The position numbers were made by a program, and so were the translations under genes. From contig JBGALT010000016.1 in assembly GCA_044223665.1 (NCBI GenBank), forward strand, positions 13,954 through 77,953: 64,000 nucleotides of DNA, given 5' to 3'. Of this stretch, positions 51,734-59,705 are shown in pieces. Position 1 is the stretch's first letter; each line of letters starts with the position of its first letter. The notes under the pieces are model-generated. The model was not told where the DNA came from. It made no database searches and worked only from the letters and a program-made list of their open reading frames with translations. This DNA comes from JBBSAT01 sp044223665 (GTDB lineage: Bacteria; Myxococcota_A; Polyangia; Polyangiales; Sandaracinaceae).

Positions 51734-53233
51734 TCAGCTCTCCGGCGCGTCGATCGTGTAGAGCGTCACCGGCTCGTCCTTGCCGCGGATCTTCGCGGCG
51801 GGATCGACCACGCGGAGCGCCGGGAAGCGATCGCGGTGCTCGAGCGCGTCGATCACCGCGCCCGTGGCCAGCACGTGCACGTGGTACTGCTTGGTGAGCC
51901 CCTCGACGCGCGAGGCGCAGTTGACCGCATCGCCGATCACGGTCGACTCGATCTTCGACGAGAAGCCGACCGTGCCCATGATGACGGTGCCGCGGTGCAG
52001 GCCGATGCCGATCTCGAAGGCCTTCTCGCCGCGCGCCACGCGCCGCGCGTTGAGCCCCTCGAGACGCTCGCGCATCGCCGTGGCGGCGCGCAGCGCGCCA
52101 TCGGTGTGCTCCTCGTCGAAGAGCGCCATGATGGCGTCGCCGATGTACTTGTCGATGAAGCCGCCGTTCTCGTCGATCACGGCGCCCATCTCGGGAAGGT
52201 ACTCGTTGAGCAGGTTGTACATCTGCTCGGGCGTGCTGCTCTCGCTCAGCGTCGTGTAGCCCCGGATGTCCGAGAACAGGATCGTGATCGTGTGCTCGGC
52301 GAAGACGCCGACCTGGATGTTCTCGATCCCCTCCGGCGCCACCACCTGCAGGAACTTCCGCGGTACGAAGCGCTCGAACGAGGCCAGCGTCCCACGCAGG
52401 CGCGCGAAGCTCTTCTCGAGCGCGGCGGCCATGCGGTTCACGGCGCCGCTGAGCGCGCCGATCTCGTTGGTGGCCCGCGCCTCCGAGCGGTGCGCGAGGT
52501 CGCCCGAGGCCATGCGCGAGACGCTCTTCTCGAGGGCCCGGACGGGCGCGGTCAACAGACGCGCGGCGAGCCACGCGATCGCGAAGCCGAGCACGAGGCA
52601 GACGATCCCCGCCGTCATCGCCTCGCGGAGGATCTGGGTACGAGCGCGCGCGACGCGGCGCAGCGACATGCCGATGCGCAGCACGCCCACGCGATGGCCG
52701 CCGAGGTTGACCGCCGCCGCCGCCTCGACGATCGGCGCGCCCGCGTGAGCGCGCACGCCGTCGGCGAGCGTCACGTCGCGAAGAAGGAACGTCTCGCGCA
52801 GCACGGGCTCGCTTCCGGCGGCGAGCGCGGCGTCGGTGACGTCGGCCGGCACCAGATCGGGGACGTAGCTCCCGATCACGTCGTCCGGCCCGGCCGCCAC
52901 GATGCGATCGTCGCGGCGCGAGTCGCTGACGACGAAGTAGACGAAGTCGGGGTTGCGCTCCATCGCCGCGCGGATCTGGTACCGGATCTGGTTCCAGTTC
53001 TCGTCGGTGAGCTCGTTGCCCCACGCATCGGCCATCGCGGTCACGAGCGTGGTGGCCTGGGTCTCGATCTCGCGGCGCACCGAGCGTGTCTGCGCGAGCA
53101 CCCAGAGCGCGATCGTGACCGCGAGGACCGCCGAGATGATGCCGATCACGACGAGCAGAAGCTGCGCGAAGATCGGGAAGCGCACGCGACCACGCTCTTG
53201 GGCCCCGAGCAGCGACGAGACGCGATCGTTCAT
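51734..53233 (-). CDS. Class III adenylate/guanylate cyclase with periplasmic sensor and HAMP
   Basis: The 499-residue product has a first membrane segment (AQLLLVVIGIISAVLAVTIA) and a periplasmic sensor of about 150 residues. A second segment (AGIVCLVLGFAIAWLAARLL) leads to a HAMP domain (LTAPVRALEKSVSRMASGDL) and the class III catalytic domain. That domain has ILFSDIRGYTTLSESSTPEQ with the first metal Asp, YIGDAIMALF with the second, and TVIGDAVNCASRVEGL with Asn and Arg. Substrate selectivity, ATP or GTP, is uncertain. It overlaps the upstream molybdopterin-fold gene by ATGA. Confidence 0.9.
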   Translation of the reverse strand: MNDRVSSLLGAQERGRVRFPIFAQLLLVVIGIISAVLAVTIALWVLAQTRSVRREIETQATTLVTAMADAWGNELTDENWNQIRYQIRAAMERNPDFVYFVVSDSRRDDRIVAAGPDDVIGSYVPDLVPADVTDAALAAGSEPVLRETFLLRDVTLADGVRAHAGAPIVEAAAAVNLGGHRVGVLRIGMSLRRVARARTQILREAMTAGIVCLVLGFAIAWLAARLLTAPVRALEKSVSRMASGDLAHRSEARATNEIGALSGAVNRMAAALEKSFARLRGTLASFERFVPRKFLQVVAPEGIENIQVGVFAEHTITILFSDIRGYTTLSESSTPEQMYNLLNEYLPEMGAVIDENGGFIDKYIGDAIMALFDEEHTDGALRAATAMRERLEGLNARRVARGEKAFEIGIGLHRGTVIMGTVGFSSKIESTVIGDAVNCASRVEGLTKQYHVHVLATGAVIDALEHRDRFPALRVVDPAAKIRGKDEPVTLYTIDAPES

Positions 53234-54261
53234 GGCGCACCACCCCCGGCGTCCGGCTCGCTCGCGGGCTCGACGACGAGCTCGTTCACGAAGGTGAGCC
53301 AGTCGTGGTCGGTGAGGTGCGTCCCCACATCGGCGGAGAACGCGAGCGCGATGGGCCCGCCGAGCCGCGACGGAATCGGATCGGCGCCCGGGCCGTAGCG
53401 GAGGGCGAGGATCACGTCGCCCTCGAGCACGTCGCTCGCGGCGATCCGCGTCGGGCGCTCTTCGCCGCGGGTGATCAACGCGCGGCTCATCACGCGCACG
53501 TGATCGCCGGGCGCCAGCGCGATCCCCGCGCTCGCGAGCACGTCGCGCACGCGTACGCCCTCGAGATCGACGGGCTCGCTGGGCCAGCCGGTGCGGTAGC
53601 CCACGACCGCCGAGAGCGACGCGGTGGGGAGCGCGGCGAGGTCGCTCGGCGCGAGCTCGCGGGTGCCGACACGCAGCACCGGCGGCGCGGTGCCGACGAG
53701 CAGATGCGTGACGTAGAAGACCCAAGAGCTCGACGTGTAGCGCTGCGCGAGCTCCGGCGAGTCGGCGAACGGAAACACGGAGTAGAGCGGCCCGCCGTGG
53801 TCGCGGCCGAGCGGCGCGCCGTTGGCGTCCATCGCGAGCAAGATGGGAAAGAGCCGGACGTCGTCCATCGACACGGTCGCACGGAAGCCGTCCGAGGCCA
53901 CGATCGTGACGTCGGGCGCGCTCTCGCCGCCGGCGGTGCGCCGGACGAGGTCGAGGATGCGGACGCCCGAGAAGCGGACCACGTCGTCGTGCGCTGCCTC
54001 GTCCGGCTCGGTCGTCGCGATCTCGGTGCGCGGGAGCGCGGCGAGGTCCCGGAAGGGCACGGACTCGCTGACGCCGGTGGGCCCGACGAGCTCGAGCGTC
54101 CAGTGCGCGCGCTCGTCGTCGTCGACGTGGGCGGCCCGCGCCTCGCGATCGCGGGCGTGGGCGCGGTCGAGCTCGGCCTGCATCCAGGCAGGATCGGCAC
54201 GCGTGCTGCACCCCAGCGCGAGCGCCACGAGCGCGACGGAGGTGGCGCGGCGAGAGGCCAT
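53230..54261 (-). CDS. Lipoprotein with two molybdopterin-oxidoreductase-fold domains
   Basis: The 343-residue product has signal peptide SVALVALALGCS. Two repeats of the sulfite-oxidase-like fold follow. The first (about 50-185) has FRDLAALPRTEIAT and FSGVRILDLVRRTAGG. The second (about 195-330) has LAPSDLAALPTASLSAVVGY and LEGVRVRDVLASAGIAL. The molybdenum-coordinating Cys of true enzymes is not visible, so it may bind no cofactor and act as a periplasmic sensor or partner. Four-base overlap with the cyclase gene supports a sensor link. Confidence 0.75.
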   Translation of the reverse strand: MASRRATSVALVALALGCSTRADPAWMQAELDRAHARDREARAAHVDDDERAHWTLELVGPTGVSESVPFRDLAALPRTEIATTEPDEAAHDDVVRFSGVRILDLVRRTAGGESAPDVTIVASDGFRATVSMDDVRLFPILLAMDANGAPLGRDHGGPLYSVFPFADSPELAQRYTSSSWVFYVTHLLVGTAPPVLRVGTRELAPSDLAALPTASLSAVVGYRTGWPSEPVDLEGVRVRDVLASAGIALAPGDHVRVMSRALITRGEERPTRIAASDVLEGDVILALRYGPGADPIPSRLGGPIALAFSADVGTHLTDHDWLTFVNELVVEPASEPDAGGGAP

Positions 54262-54429
54262 GGGCGCGCGATGATGCCACAGGGTCCCCGCAGCAGGATC
54301 ACGGGGCGGGCGCAGCGGGTCGGTGGTCCGCCGCGGCCGATCCACGGGGACGGGAACGAGCGCTCCGCTTCGGCTGCTTCGCCGGGCCAGGGACGCCTCG
54401 CCGTCGTGCCAGGCGGCAGGAGCTCCGCT

Positions 54430-54702
54430 ATGATCTCGAGGGTGGACGACGCGGAGGCGGCGCGGGCGCAGCGTGCGAACGAACGACGTGCGCGTGGCAT
54501 GACGTTCGAGGTCGTCGCGCTCGGCACACCGGCGCCACCGCTTCACTCTGGCGAGAGCCCGGAGGAGCGGTGGGCCGCGATGGCTCGGCTGTGTCTTCGA
54601 GCGTGGCTCGCCACCGGGCGGCCCCTTCCGAGCACGCGTCGTGCGGACGTGCCGGGGGAGCGATTCTGGGTCGACGATGGCGGCGTTCGACGCGCTCTCT
54701 GA
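54430..54702 (+). CDS. Small protein preceding a nucleotidyltransferase, antitoxin-like
   Basis: The 90-residue product begins MISRVDDAEAARAQRANERR and continues with ALGTPAPPLHSGESPEERWA then AMARLCLRAWLATGRPLPS. No DNA-binding motif is recognised. Its 3' end overlaps the nucleotidyltransferase start by 26 bases, which suggests tight coupling. Two-gene modules of a short protein with a DUF6036-type nucleotidyltransferase are known. A toxin-antitoxin role is inference. Confidence 0.55.
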   Translation: MISRVDDAEAARAQRANERRARGMTFEVVALGTPAPPLHSGESPEERWAAMARLCLRAWLATGRPLPSTRRADVPGERFWVDDGGVRRAL

Positions 54703-55147
54703 CGATTTTCGCGACCTCCTCGTCGCATTCGTCGATGCCGGGGTCGAGCTCGCGGTGGTCGGTGGTTGGGCCATGGCCGTGCACGGGCGCCCTCGCGCCA
54801 CCGAGGATCTCGATCTGGTCGTGCGCGCAAGCCCCGAGAACGCCGTGCGCGTCCATCGAGCGCTGCTCACCTTCGGAGCGCCGCTGGCGGCGCACGGTGT
54901 CTCGCCCGACCACTTCGCCACCCCTGGTCGGGCGTACCGCTTCGGCGTGAAGCCGAATCTCATCGAGGTGCTCACCAAGATCACCGGCGTGGATTTCGAC
55001 GACGTCGTCCGCGACGCGCGCCACGTCGAAATCGACGGACGGCGCGTGCCGATCATCGGCCGAGCCGCGCTGCTCGCCAACAAGCGCGCGGCCGCGCGCC
55101 CGAAAGATCTCGACGACGTCGATTGGCTCGAGCGCAACCCGGAGTGA
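54677..55147 (+). CDS. DUF6036-type nucleotidyltransferase
   Basis: The 156-residue product has the polymerase-beta fold: GVELAVVGGWAMAVHGRPRA then TEDLDLVVRASPENAVRV, where the Asp-x-Asp lies in the metal-binding strand. A late basic end includes LLANKRAAARPKDLDDVDW. The pattern fits the AbiEii/DUF6036 group of minimal nucleotidyltransferases, some of which are toxins that modify tRNA. It overlaps the short upstream gene. Confidence 0.8.
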   Translation: MAAFDALSDDFRDLLVAFVDAGVELAVVGGWAMAVHGRPRATEDLDLVVRASPENAVRVHRALLTFGAPLAAHGVSPDHFATPGRAYRFGVKPNLIEVLTKITGVDFDDVVRDARHVEIDGRRVPIIGRAALLANKRAAARPKDLDDVDWLERNPE

Positions 55148-55205
55148 TCGAGGCACGGTGCCCGCTACGGACGGTGGCGCCCCTGCGGGCCGAGCTCAGT
55201 CCTCG

Positions 55206-55239
55206 GGGGCCGATACGCGGCCCCGACAGGTTTCCTGTC
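55206..55239. terminator. Bidirectional double hairpin between convergent genes
   Basis: GGGGCCG-ATACG-CGGCCCC is followed at once by GACAGG-TTT-CCTGTC. Both stems are perfect. They lie between the nucleotidyltransferase stop and the helicase stop, so they could stop transcription from both directions. No T-tracts are present. Confidence 0.5.
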
Positions 55240-55245
55240 AGCCTC

Positions 55246-57549
55246 TCAGGTCGCGCCGCGGAGCTTGGCGAGGAATTGCTGGGCGAGCGAGAGCGCTTCG
55301 GCGTCGCTCGCGGGCGCATCGTCGTCGCGCTCGTACTTCTCGACGTGGTCTTCGGGCAGGCCCTCGAGGAAGCGCGACGGCGTCGTGGGCTTCTCGGAGC
55401 CACGCAGCTCCTTGCGGAGGAACCGGCTCACGTAGAGGCGCTCGCGCGCGCGCGTGACGCCCACGTAGAAGAGGCGTCGCTCTTCTTCGACGTCGGTCGG
55501 GGCCGCCTCGCTCGCCTTCGGATCGATCGTGCGCAGGTGCGGAAGCGTCCCCTCGTTGATGCCGATGAGGAACACGACCGGCCACTCGAGCCCCTTGCTC
55601 GAGTGGAGGGACGAGAGCGTGACCTCGTCGCCCGGCTCGGCCGAGCCTTCCTCGTCGCGACGGATCGTCAGGCGCGAGAGGAACGTGGCGAGCGATGGCT
55701 TGGTCGCGGGCTGCCCGCTCGCGTCGGTCGTCGGCGTGTTCTCGTAGCGCTCGAGCGAGCGGAGCAGGAACTCGACGTTCTCCCAGCGCACACGCTTGGG
55801 CGCCTCGCCTTCCTTGGGCGGCGGCGCGTCCTCGCCCTTGCCGTCCTGGAGCTCGGCGCGCAGCCCCACGTCCTCGAAGAGCTGACGCGCCACGAGGAGC
55901 AGCGGCGCCGTGCCGATCGAGGCCCGCGCACGCTCGAGCGCCTCGGACAAGCGGCGGGCCCCGTCGCGCGCGGCGTCCGGGACGTCGTCGATCATGCCCG
56001 CGTGATGCGGCATCGCGTCCAGCGCCGCGTAGGCGAACGTGTGCCGTCTGGCCTTGGACCAGCGCTCGAGGCGCTCGACGGTGGCGTCGCCGATGCCGCG
56101 CGAGGGGTAGTTGAGGATGCGGCGCAGCGAGAGCTCGTCGCGCGGGTTCGCCACGACACGGAGGTAGGCGAGCGCGTCCTTCACTTCCTTCTTCTCGAAG
56201 AACTGCGTGCCGCCGACGACGCGGTAGGGGATCCCCTCGACACGCAGCTCCTCCTCGATCGCGCGTGCCTGGAGGTTCGAGCGATAGAGCACGGCCACGT
56301 CGCCAGCGCGCATCGACTCCGCACGAAGGCCGCGGATCTCCTTGGCGACGAACTTCGCCTCCTGCTCCTGCGTGCCCAGCGTGCAGAGGCGCACGCGATC
56401 GCCGCCGAGCTTGTGCGCGCGCAGCGTCTTGCCGTGGCGCTTGCCGCTCGCGCGCGTGATGGCCGCGTTGGCGACCTCGAGGATGGGCTGGCGGCTGCGG
56501 TAGTTCGTCTCGAGCTTGACGACGCGCGTGCCGGCGAACGTGGTCTCGAAGTCGAGGATGTTGCCCACGTCGGCGCCGCGCCAGCCGTAGATGGACTGAT
56601 CGTCGTCACCGACGACGCACACGTTCTTCGTCGACGCGGCGTGGATCGGCTCGCCCACTCCGGTCCCTCCCGTCCGCGCGCTCTGCGCGCTACCGTCCGG
56701 GCCCTCCGGGGCGAGCACTCTTTGCCGAGCGCCCGGCGAGCTGGGGGCGAGCAGCTTCACGATCTCGAGCTGGATCGCGTTCGTGTCCTGGAACTCGTCG
56801 ACCATCAGGTAGCGGAAGCGCGAGACCCACTTGTGGCGCAGCTCCGCGTTCGTCCTCAGCGTGCGAGCGGGGACGAGCACCAGATCGTCGAAGTCGAACG
56901 CGCGCATCGAGCGGAGGGCCGCCTCGTAGTGCGGGTAGGTCTCGAGCGCGATGACGTCGTACTCGAACGTGCTGTTCGCCTTCACCTCGCCGGGCGCCCA
57001 GCCCTTGTTCTTCCACAGCGAGATGCGCGCGTGGACGGCGTAGAGATCGAGCTTGCGGTCCCCGAGGCCTTCGCGCTTGACGATCTCCTTCACGAGACCG
57101 ACGCAGTCGGCCTGGTCGAAGATCGAGAAGCGCGTGCGCCCGCGCTCGTCGCCGAGGATGACGGCCGCCTCTTCCTGCAGGAAGCGCACGCCGAGCCCGT
57201 GGAACGTGGAGAGCCAGAGGCTCGCGGCGCGCTCGCTCCCGACGAGCGGCACCATGCGCTCCGCCATCTCCTCGGCCGCCTTGTTCGTGAAGCTCACGGC
57301 GCAGATCGTCTCGGGGCGCACGCCGAGCTCGCGCACGAGGTAGGCGATGCGATGCGTGATCACGCGCGTCTTGCCCGAGCCGGCGCCGGCCAGGACGAGT
57401 AGGGGGCCGTCGGTGGTGACGACCGCCTCGCGCTGCGCGTCGTTCAGGCCACGCAGCAGGTCGCCGACCTCGACGCCTCGCGGCGGCGCGCTGCTGCGGC
57501 CTCTCGATCCTCGCGCGGACCCTTTCGCTCCCGACTTCGTGGCCCGCAT
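55246..57549 (-). CDS. UvrD/PcrA-type DNA helicase with repeat-encoded insertion
   Basis: The ~767-residue SF1A helicase unwinds DNA 3'-5' in repair. It has Walker A VLAGAGSGKTRVITHR, motif II LMVDEFQDTNA, motif III NVCVVGDDDQSIYGWRGADV, motif IV VKLETNYRSRQPI and the late SSLHSSKGLEWPVVFL. Between motifs II and III, after EIVKLLAPSSPGA, the gene carries a palindromic element encoding RQRVLAPEGPDGSAQSARTG and more. It adds about 35 residues in a place where relatives have a short helix-strand turn. The start codon is uncertain (57549, 57561 or 57612). A TTT-loop hairpin lies after its stop. Confidence 0.93.
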   Translation of the reverse strand: MRATKSGAKGSARGSRGRSSAPPRGVEVGDLLRGLNDAQREAVVTTDGPLLVLAGAGSGKTRVITHRIAYLVRELGVRPETICAVSFTNKAAEEMAERMVPLVGSERAASLWLSTFHGLGVRFLQEEAAVILGDERGRTRFSIFDQADCVGLVKEIVKREGLGDRKLDLYAVHARISLWKNKGWAPGEVKANSTFEYDVIALETYPHYEAALRSMRAFDFDDLVLVPARTLRTNAELRHKWVSRFRYLMVDEFQDTNAIQLEIVKLLAPSSPGARQRVLAPEGPDGSAQSARTGGTGVGEPIHAASTKNVCVVGDDDQSIYGWRGADVGNILDFETTFAGTRVVKLETNYRSRQPILEVANAAITRASGKRHGKTLRAHKLGGDRVRLCTLGTQEQEAKFVAKEIRGLRAESMRAGDVAVLYRSNLQARAIEEELRVEGIPYRVVGGTQFFEKKEVKDALAYLRVVANPRDELSLRRILNYPSRGIGDATVERLERWSKARRHTFAYAALDAMPHHAGMIDDVPDAARDGARRLSEALERARASIGTAPLLLVARQLFEDVGLRAELQDGKGEDAPPPKEGEAPKRVRWENVEFLLRSLERYENTPTTDASGQPATKPSLATFLSRLTIRRDEEGSAEPGDEVTLSSLHSSKGLEWPVVFLIGINEGTLPHLRTIDPKASEAAPTDVEEERRLFYVGVTRARERLYVSRFLRKELRGSEKPTTPSRFLEGLPEDHVEKYERDDDAPASDAEALSLAQQFLAKLRGAT
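56644..56728 (-). repeat. Palindromic coding element inside the helicase gene
   Basis: On the minus strand, GGCAAAGAGTGCTCGCCCCG through GGAGGGACCGGAGTGGGCGA to GCCGATC matches the 90-bp array unit at most positions. It keeps the same translation frame as the host (LAPEGPDGSAQSARTGG). The centre is GCGCGC-AGA-GCGCGC. Both stem sides differ from the array version (GCGGGC-TCC-GCCCGC) yet still pair. The surrounding gene is intact. Confidence 0.82.
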
Positions 57550-57583
57550 GGGACCGCGCATCCTACGGATGCGCGATCGCGCA

Positions 57584-58459
57584 TCAAGCGAAACTTGGCT
57601 CGACGGGCTCACCGGCGAGCTCGGCGCTCGTCTTCCACAGTGTTTCCTGCAGCGCGACGTCGTGGCTCGCCGCCGAGGACGGCCGCTCCCGCGATCGCTC
57701 GTCGAAGTACTTGCCCGTGACGCCCTCGACCTCGCTCGAGGTGGCGAGGAACACGCTCGTGCGCGCTCCCTTCTCCGGGGTCCACAGGAAGGGCGCGACG
57801 AGCTTGACGCCGAAGCCCATCCAGCCGCCGTTGTTGTGGCCGAAGCCGCTCGCGATGACCCCCGGGTGCAGGCAGTTCGCCGTCACGTGGTGGCCGCGCA
57901 GCCGCCGCGCGAGCGCGTACGTGAAGAGAACGTTCATCAGCTTCGTACGCGAGTACACGCCCAGGCCCACGTAGGATGCGCGCTCGGTCTGCAGATCGGA
58001 GAAGTCGATCACGCCGCGCGCGTGCACGACCGAGGCCACGTTCACGATGCGTGCGGTGCGCGCTGGCGACGTGCTCTCTACGAGCGTGGACAAGAGCCGG
58101 CGGGTGAGCACGAAAGGGCCGAGGTGGTTGGCCTGGAACGTGGTCTCGAAGCCGTCCTTGGTGATCGAGCGCTCCATGTGCACGGCGCCCGCGTTGTTCA
58201 CCAGCACGTGGATCGACGTGAAGCGCTCGACGAGCTCGCTCGCGGCCTCCCGCACGGAGGCGAGCGAACAGAAGTCGCAGCGGACGGCGTCGATCGCGCT
58301 TCCCTTCGCGTCGGCCCTCAGCTCCCGCACCGTCTCGTCGATCTTCTTCGCGTCGCGACCGACCACGACGACGTCGGCGCCCTTCCGGACGAGGGCCCGC
58401 GCCGTCTCCTTGCCCACGCCGGCCGTCGCGCCGGTCACGATCACCCGCCGTCCCTGCAT
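57584..58459 (-). CDS. Short-chain dehydrogenase (retinol-dehydrogenase-like)
   Basis: The 291-residue product has VIVTGATAGVGKETARALVR near the start, LVNNAGAVHMERSITKDGFE, Ser in VNVASVVHARG and Tyr/Lys in GVYSRTKLMNVLFTYAL. This layout is that of classical/extended SDRs similar to RDH/WWOX-type oxidoreductases. VVVVGRDAKK with Arg after the second strand suggests NADP(H). The ATG at 58459 is chosen; another at 58477 would add six residues. It lies between the helicase and a DsbA-family gene, all on the minus strand. Confidence 0.87.
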   Translation of the reverse strand: MQGRRVIVTGATAGVGKETARALVRKGADVVVVGRDAKKIDETVRELRADAKGSAIDAVRCDFCSLASVREAASELVERFTSIHVLVNNAGAVHMERSITKDGFETTFQANHLGPFVLTRRLLSTLVESTSPARTARIVNVASVVHARGVIDFSDLQTERASYVGLGVYSRTKLMNVLFTYALARRLRGHHVTANCLHPGVIASGFGHNNGGWMGFGVKLVAPFLWTPEKGARTSVFLATSSEVEGVTGKYFDERSRERPSSAASHDVALQETLWKTSAELAGEPVEPSFA

Positions 58460-58498
58460 CGGCGCGCGATGTAGCATGGCGGCGCGCGCGCGCGCCCT

Positions 58499-59137
58499 TC
58501 AGCTCGCGCTCAGGACCTTGTCGATCACCTGGCGGATCACCGACTCGGGCTGGGCGCCCGAGAAGGCGAGCTTCTCGCCGATGACGAAGAAGGGAACGCC
58601 CGTGACACCGCGGTGGTGCCAGATGCGCGCCTCTTCGCGCGTCAGCGCGAGCTCCTTCTCGTCGGTCACGAACGAGCGCACGCGATCCCCGTCGAGGCCG
58701 TGCTTCTCGCCGATCGCGACGAGCACCTCGGGGTCGGCGATGTCCTTCGCGTCCTGGAAGTACGCCTCGAAGAGCGCCCGCTCTAGCGCATGCTCCTTGC
58801 CGTGCTCGCGTCCGAGGCGCGCCAGCGTGTGCGCGGGCATGGTCGGGTAGGCCATCGACTGCTTGGAGAGATCGAGCGCGAGCCCGCTCTCGGCGGCCGC
58901 CTCGTGCACGCGCGCCCACATCTTCTCGGGGGCGACGCCGTACTTCTTCTCCAGCATCTTCGGCACGTTCGTGCCCTGCCGTGGGGTGCCCGGCATCAGC
59001 TCGAAGGGATGGTGGAAGAGCTGCACCTCGAGGCCCGGGCGCTCCGCGCGCAGCCGTCCGAGCACCCGCTCGAGGCGGACCGAGCCCACGTAGCACCACG
59101 GACAGACGACGTCGGTGACCAGATCGATCGCGAGCAT
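58499..59137 (-). CDS. DsbA-family oxidoreductase (FrnE-like)
   Basis: The 212-residue protein has no signal peptide and opens LAIDLVTDVVCPWCYVGSVR with the CPWC active site. An inserted helical domain and the cis-Pro loop GVTGVPFFVIGEKLAFSGAQ follow, as in FrnE/2-hydroxychromene isomerase-like thioredoxin-fold proteins. It is cytoplasmic and may act on thiols or in polyketide chemistry. The gene is separated from its neighbours by about 40 bases on each side. Confidence 0.9.
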   Translation of the reverse strand: MLAIDLVTDVVCPWCYVGSVRLERVLGRLRAERPGLEVQLFHHPFELMPGTPRQGTNVPKMLEKKYGVAPEKMWARVHEAAAESGLALDLSKQSMAYPTMPAHTLARLGREHGKEHALERALFEAYFQDAKDIADPEVLVAIGEKHGLDGDRVRSFVTDEKELALTREEARIWHHRGVTGVPFFVIGEKLAFSGAQPESVIRQVIDKVLSAS

Positions 59138-59170
59138 GCCCGGTCGCTATAGAGCAGAACCGGGCGCGTG

Positions 59171-59641
59171 TCAGCGCTTGCCGGCGTTGAAGGCGGCGGC
59201 TGCGCGCACGAGATCTTTCAGCGCCTTCTCGTTCGTCTTCTCGCCCTCGCGGAAGTCGATCGCGCGCCGCGTGCCGCCGCCCAGGCTCGAGTTGAACAGG
59301 CCCGCGGGGTCGGGGAGCGCGGCGCCGTGGGCGAACGTGGTCTTCAAGGTCGCCTTGTAGACCTCGCCGGTGCAGAGGATCCCGTCCTTGGACCAGACGG
59401 GGATCCCCCACTTCCACTCCTCGACGACGCCGGGCACCGCCGCGTGGATCAGCGCGCGCAGGCGGGCGAGCATCTCGCCGCGCCAGTCACCGAGATCGGC
59501 GATGCGCGCGTCGATGAGGCCGGAGGCGGCCTCCGCGGGCGCCGAGACCTTCTTCGTGGGCGCGCGCGGCGCGGGCCTCTTCTTCGTGGTCGTCTTCGGC
59601 TTCGGCGTCTTCTTGGCGCGAGCGGTGCGGGTCGTGGCCAT
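59171..59641 (-). CDS. DUF1801-family protein
   Basis: The 156-residue product has a Lys/Ala/Pro-rich N-terminal tail (about 1-35), then a DUF1801-type core. That core has WRGEMLARLRALIHAAVPGV then VEEWKWGIPVWSKDGILC, and ends with the family's GTRRAIDFREGEK. Such proteins adopt a small alpha/beta fold; the function is unknown. The basic tail may bind nucleic acid. The ATG at 59641 is the first in frame after a G-rich stretch. Confidence 0.85.
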   Translation of the reverse strand: MATTRTARAKKTPKPKTTTKKRPAPRAPTKKVSAPAEAASGLIDARIADLGDWRGEMLARLRALIHAAVPGVVEEWKWGIPVWSKDGILCTGEVYKATLKTTFAHGAALPDPAGLFNSSLGGGTRRAIDFREGEKTNEKALKDLVRAAAAFNAGKR

Positions 59642-59705
59642 GGCGCGGGAGCGTAGAGCCCTTCGCGCCGGCTCGCATCGACGAATGCACTCGGTAGGAT
59701 GGGGC

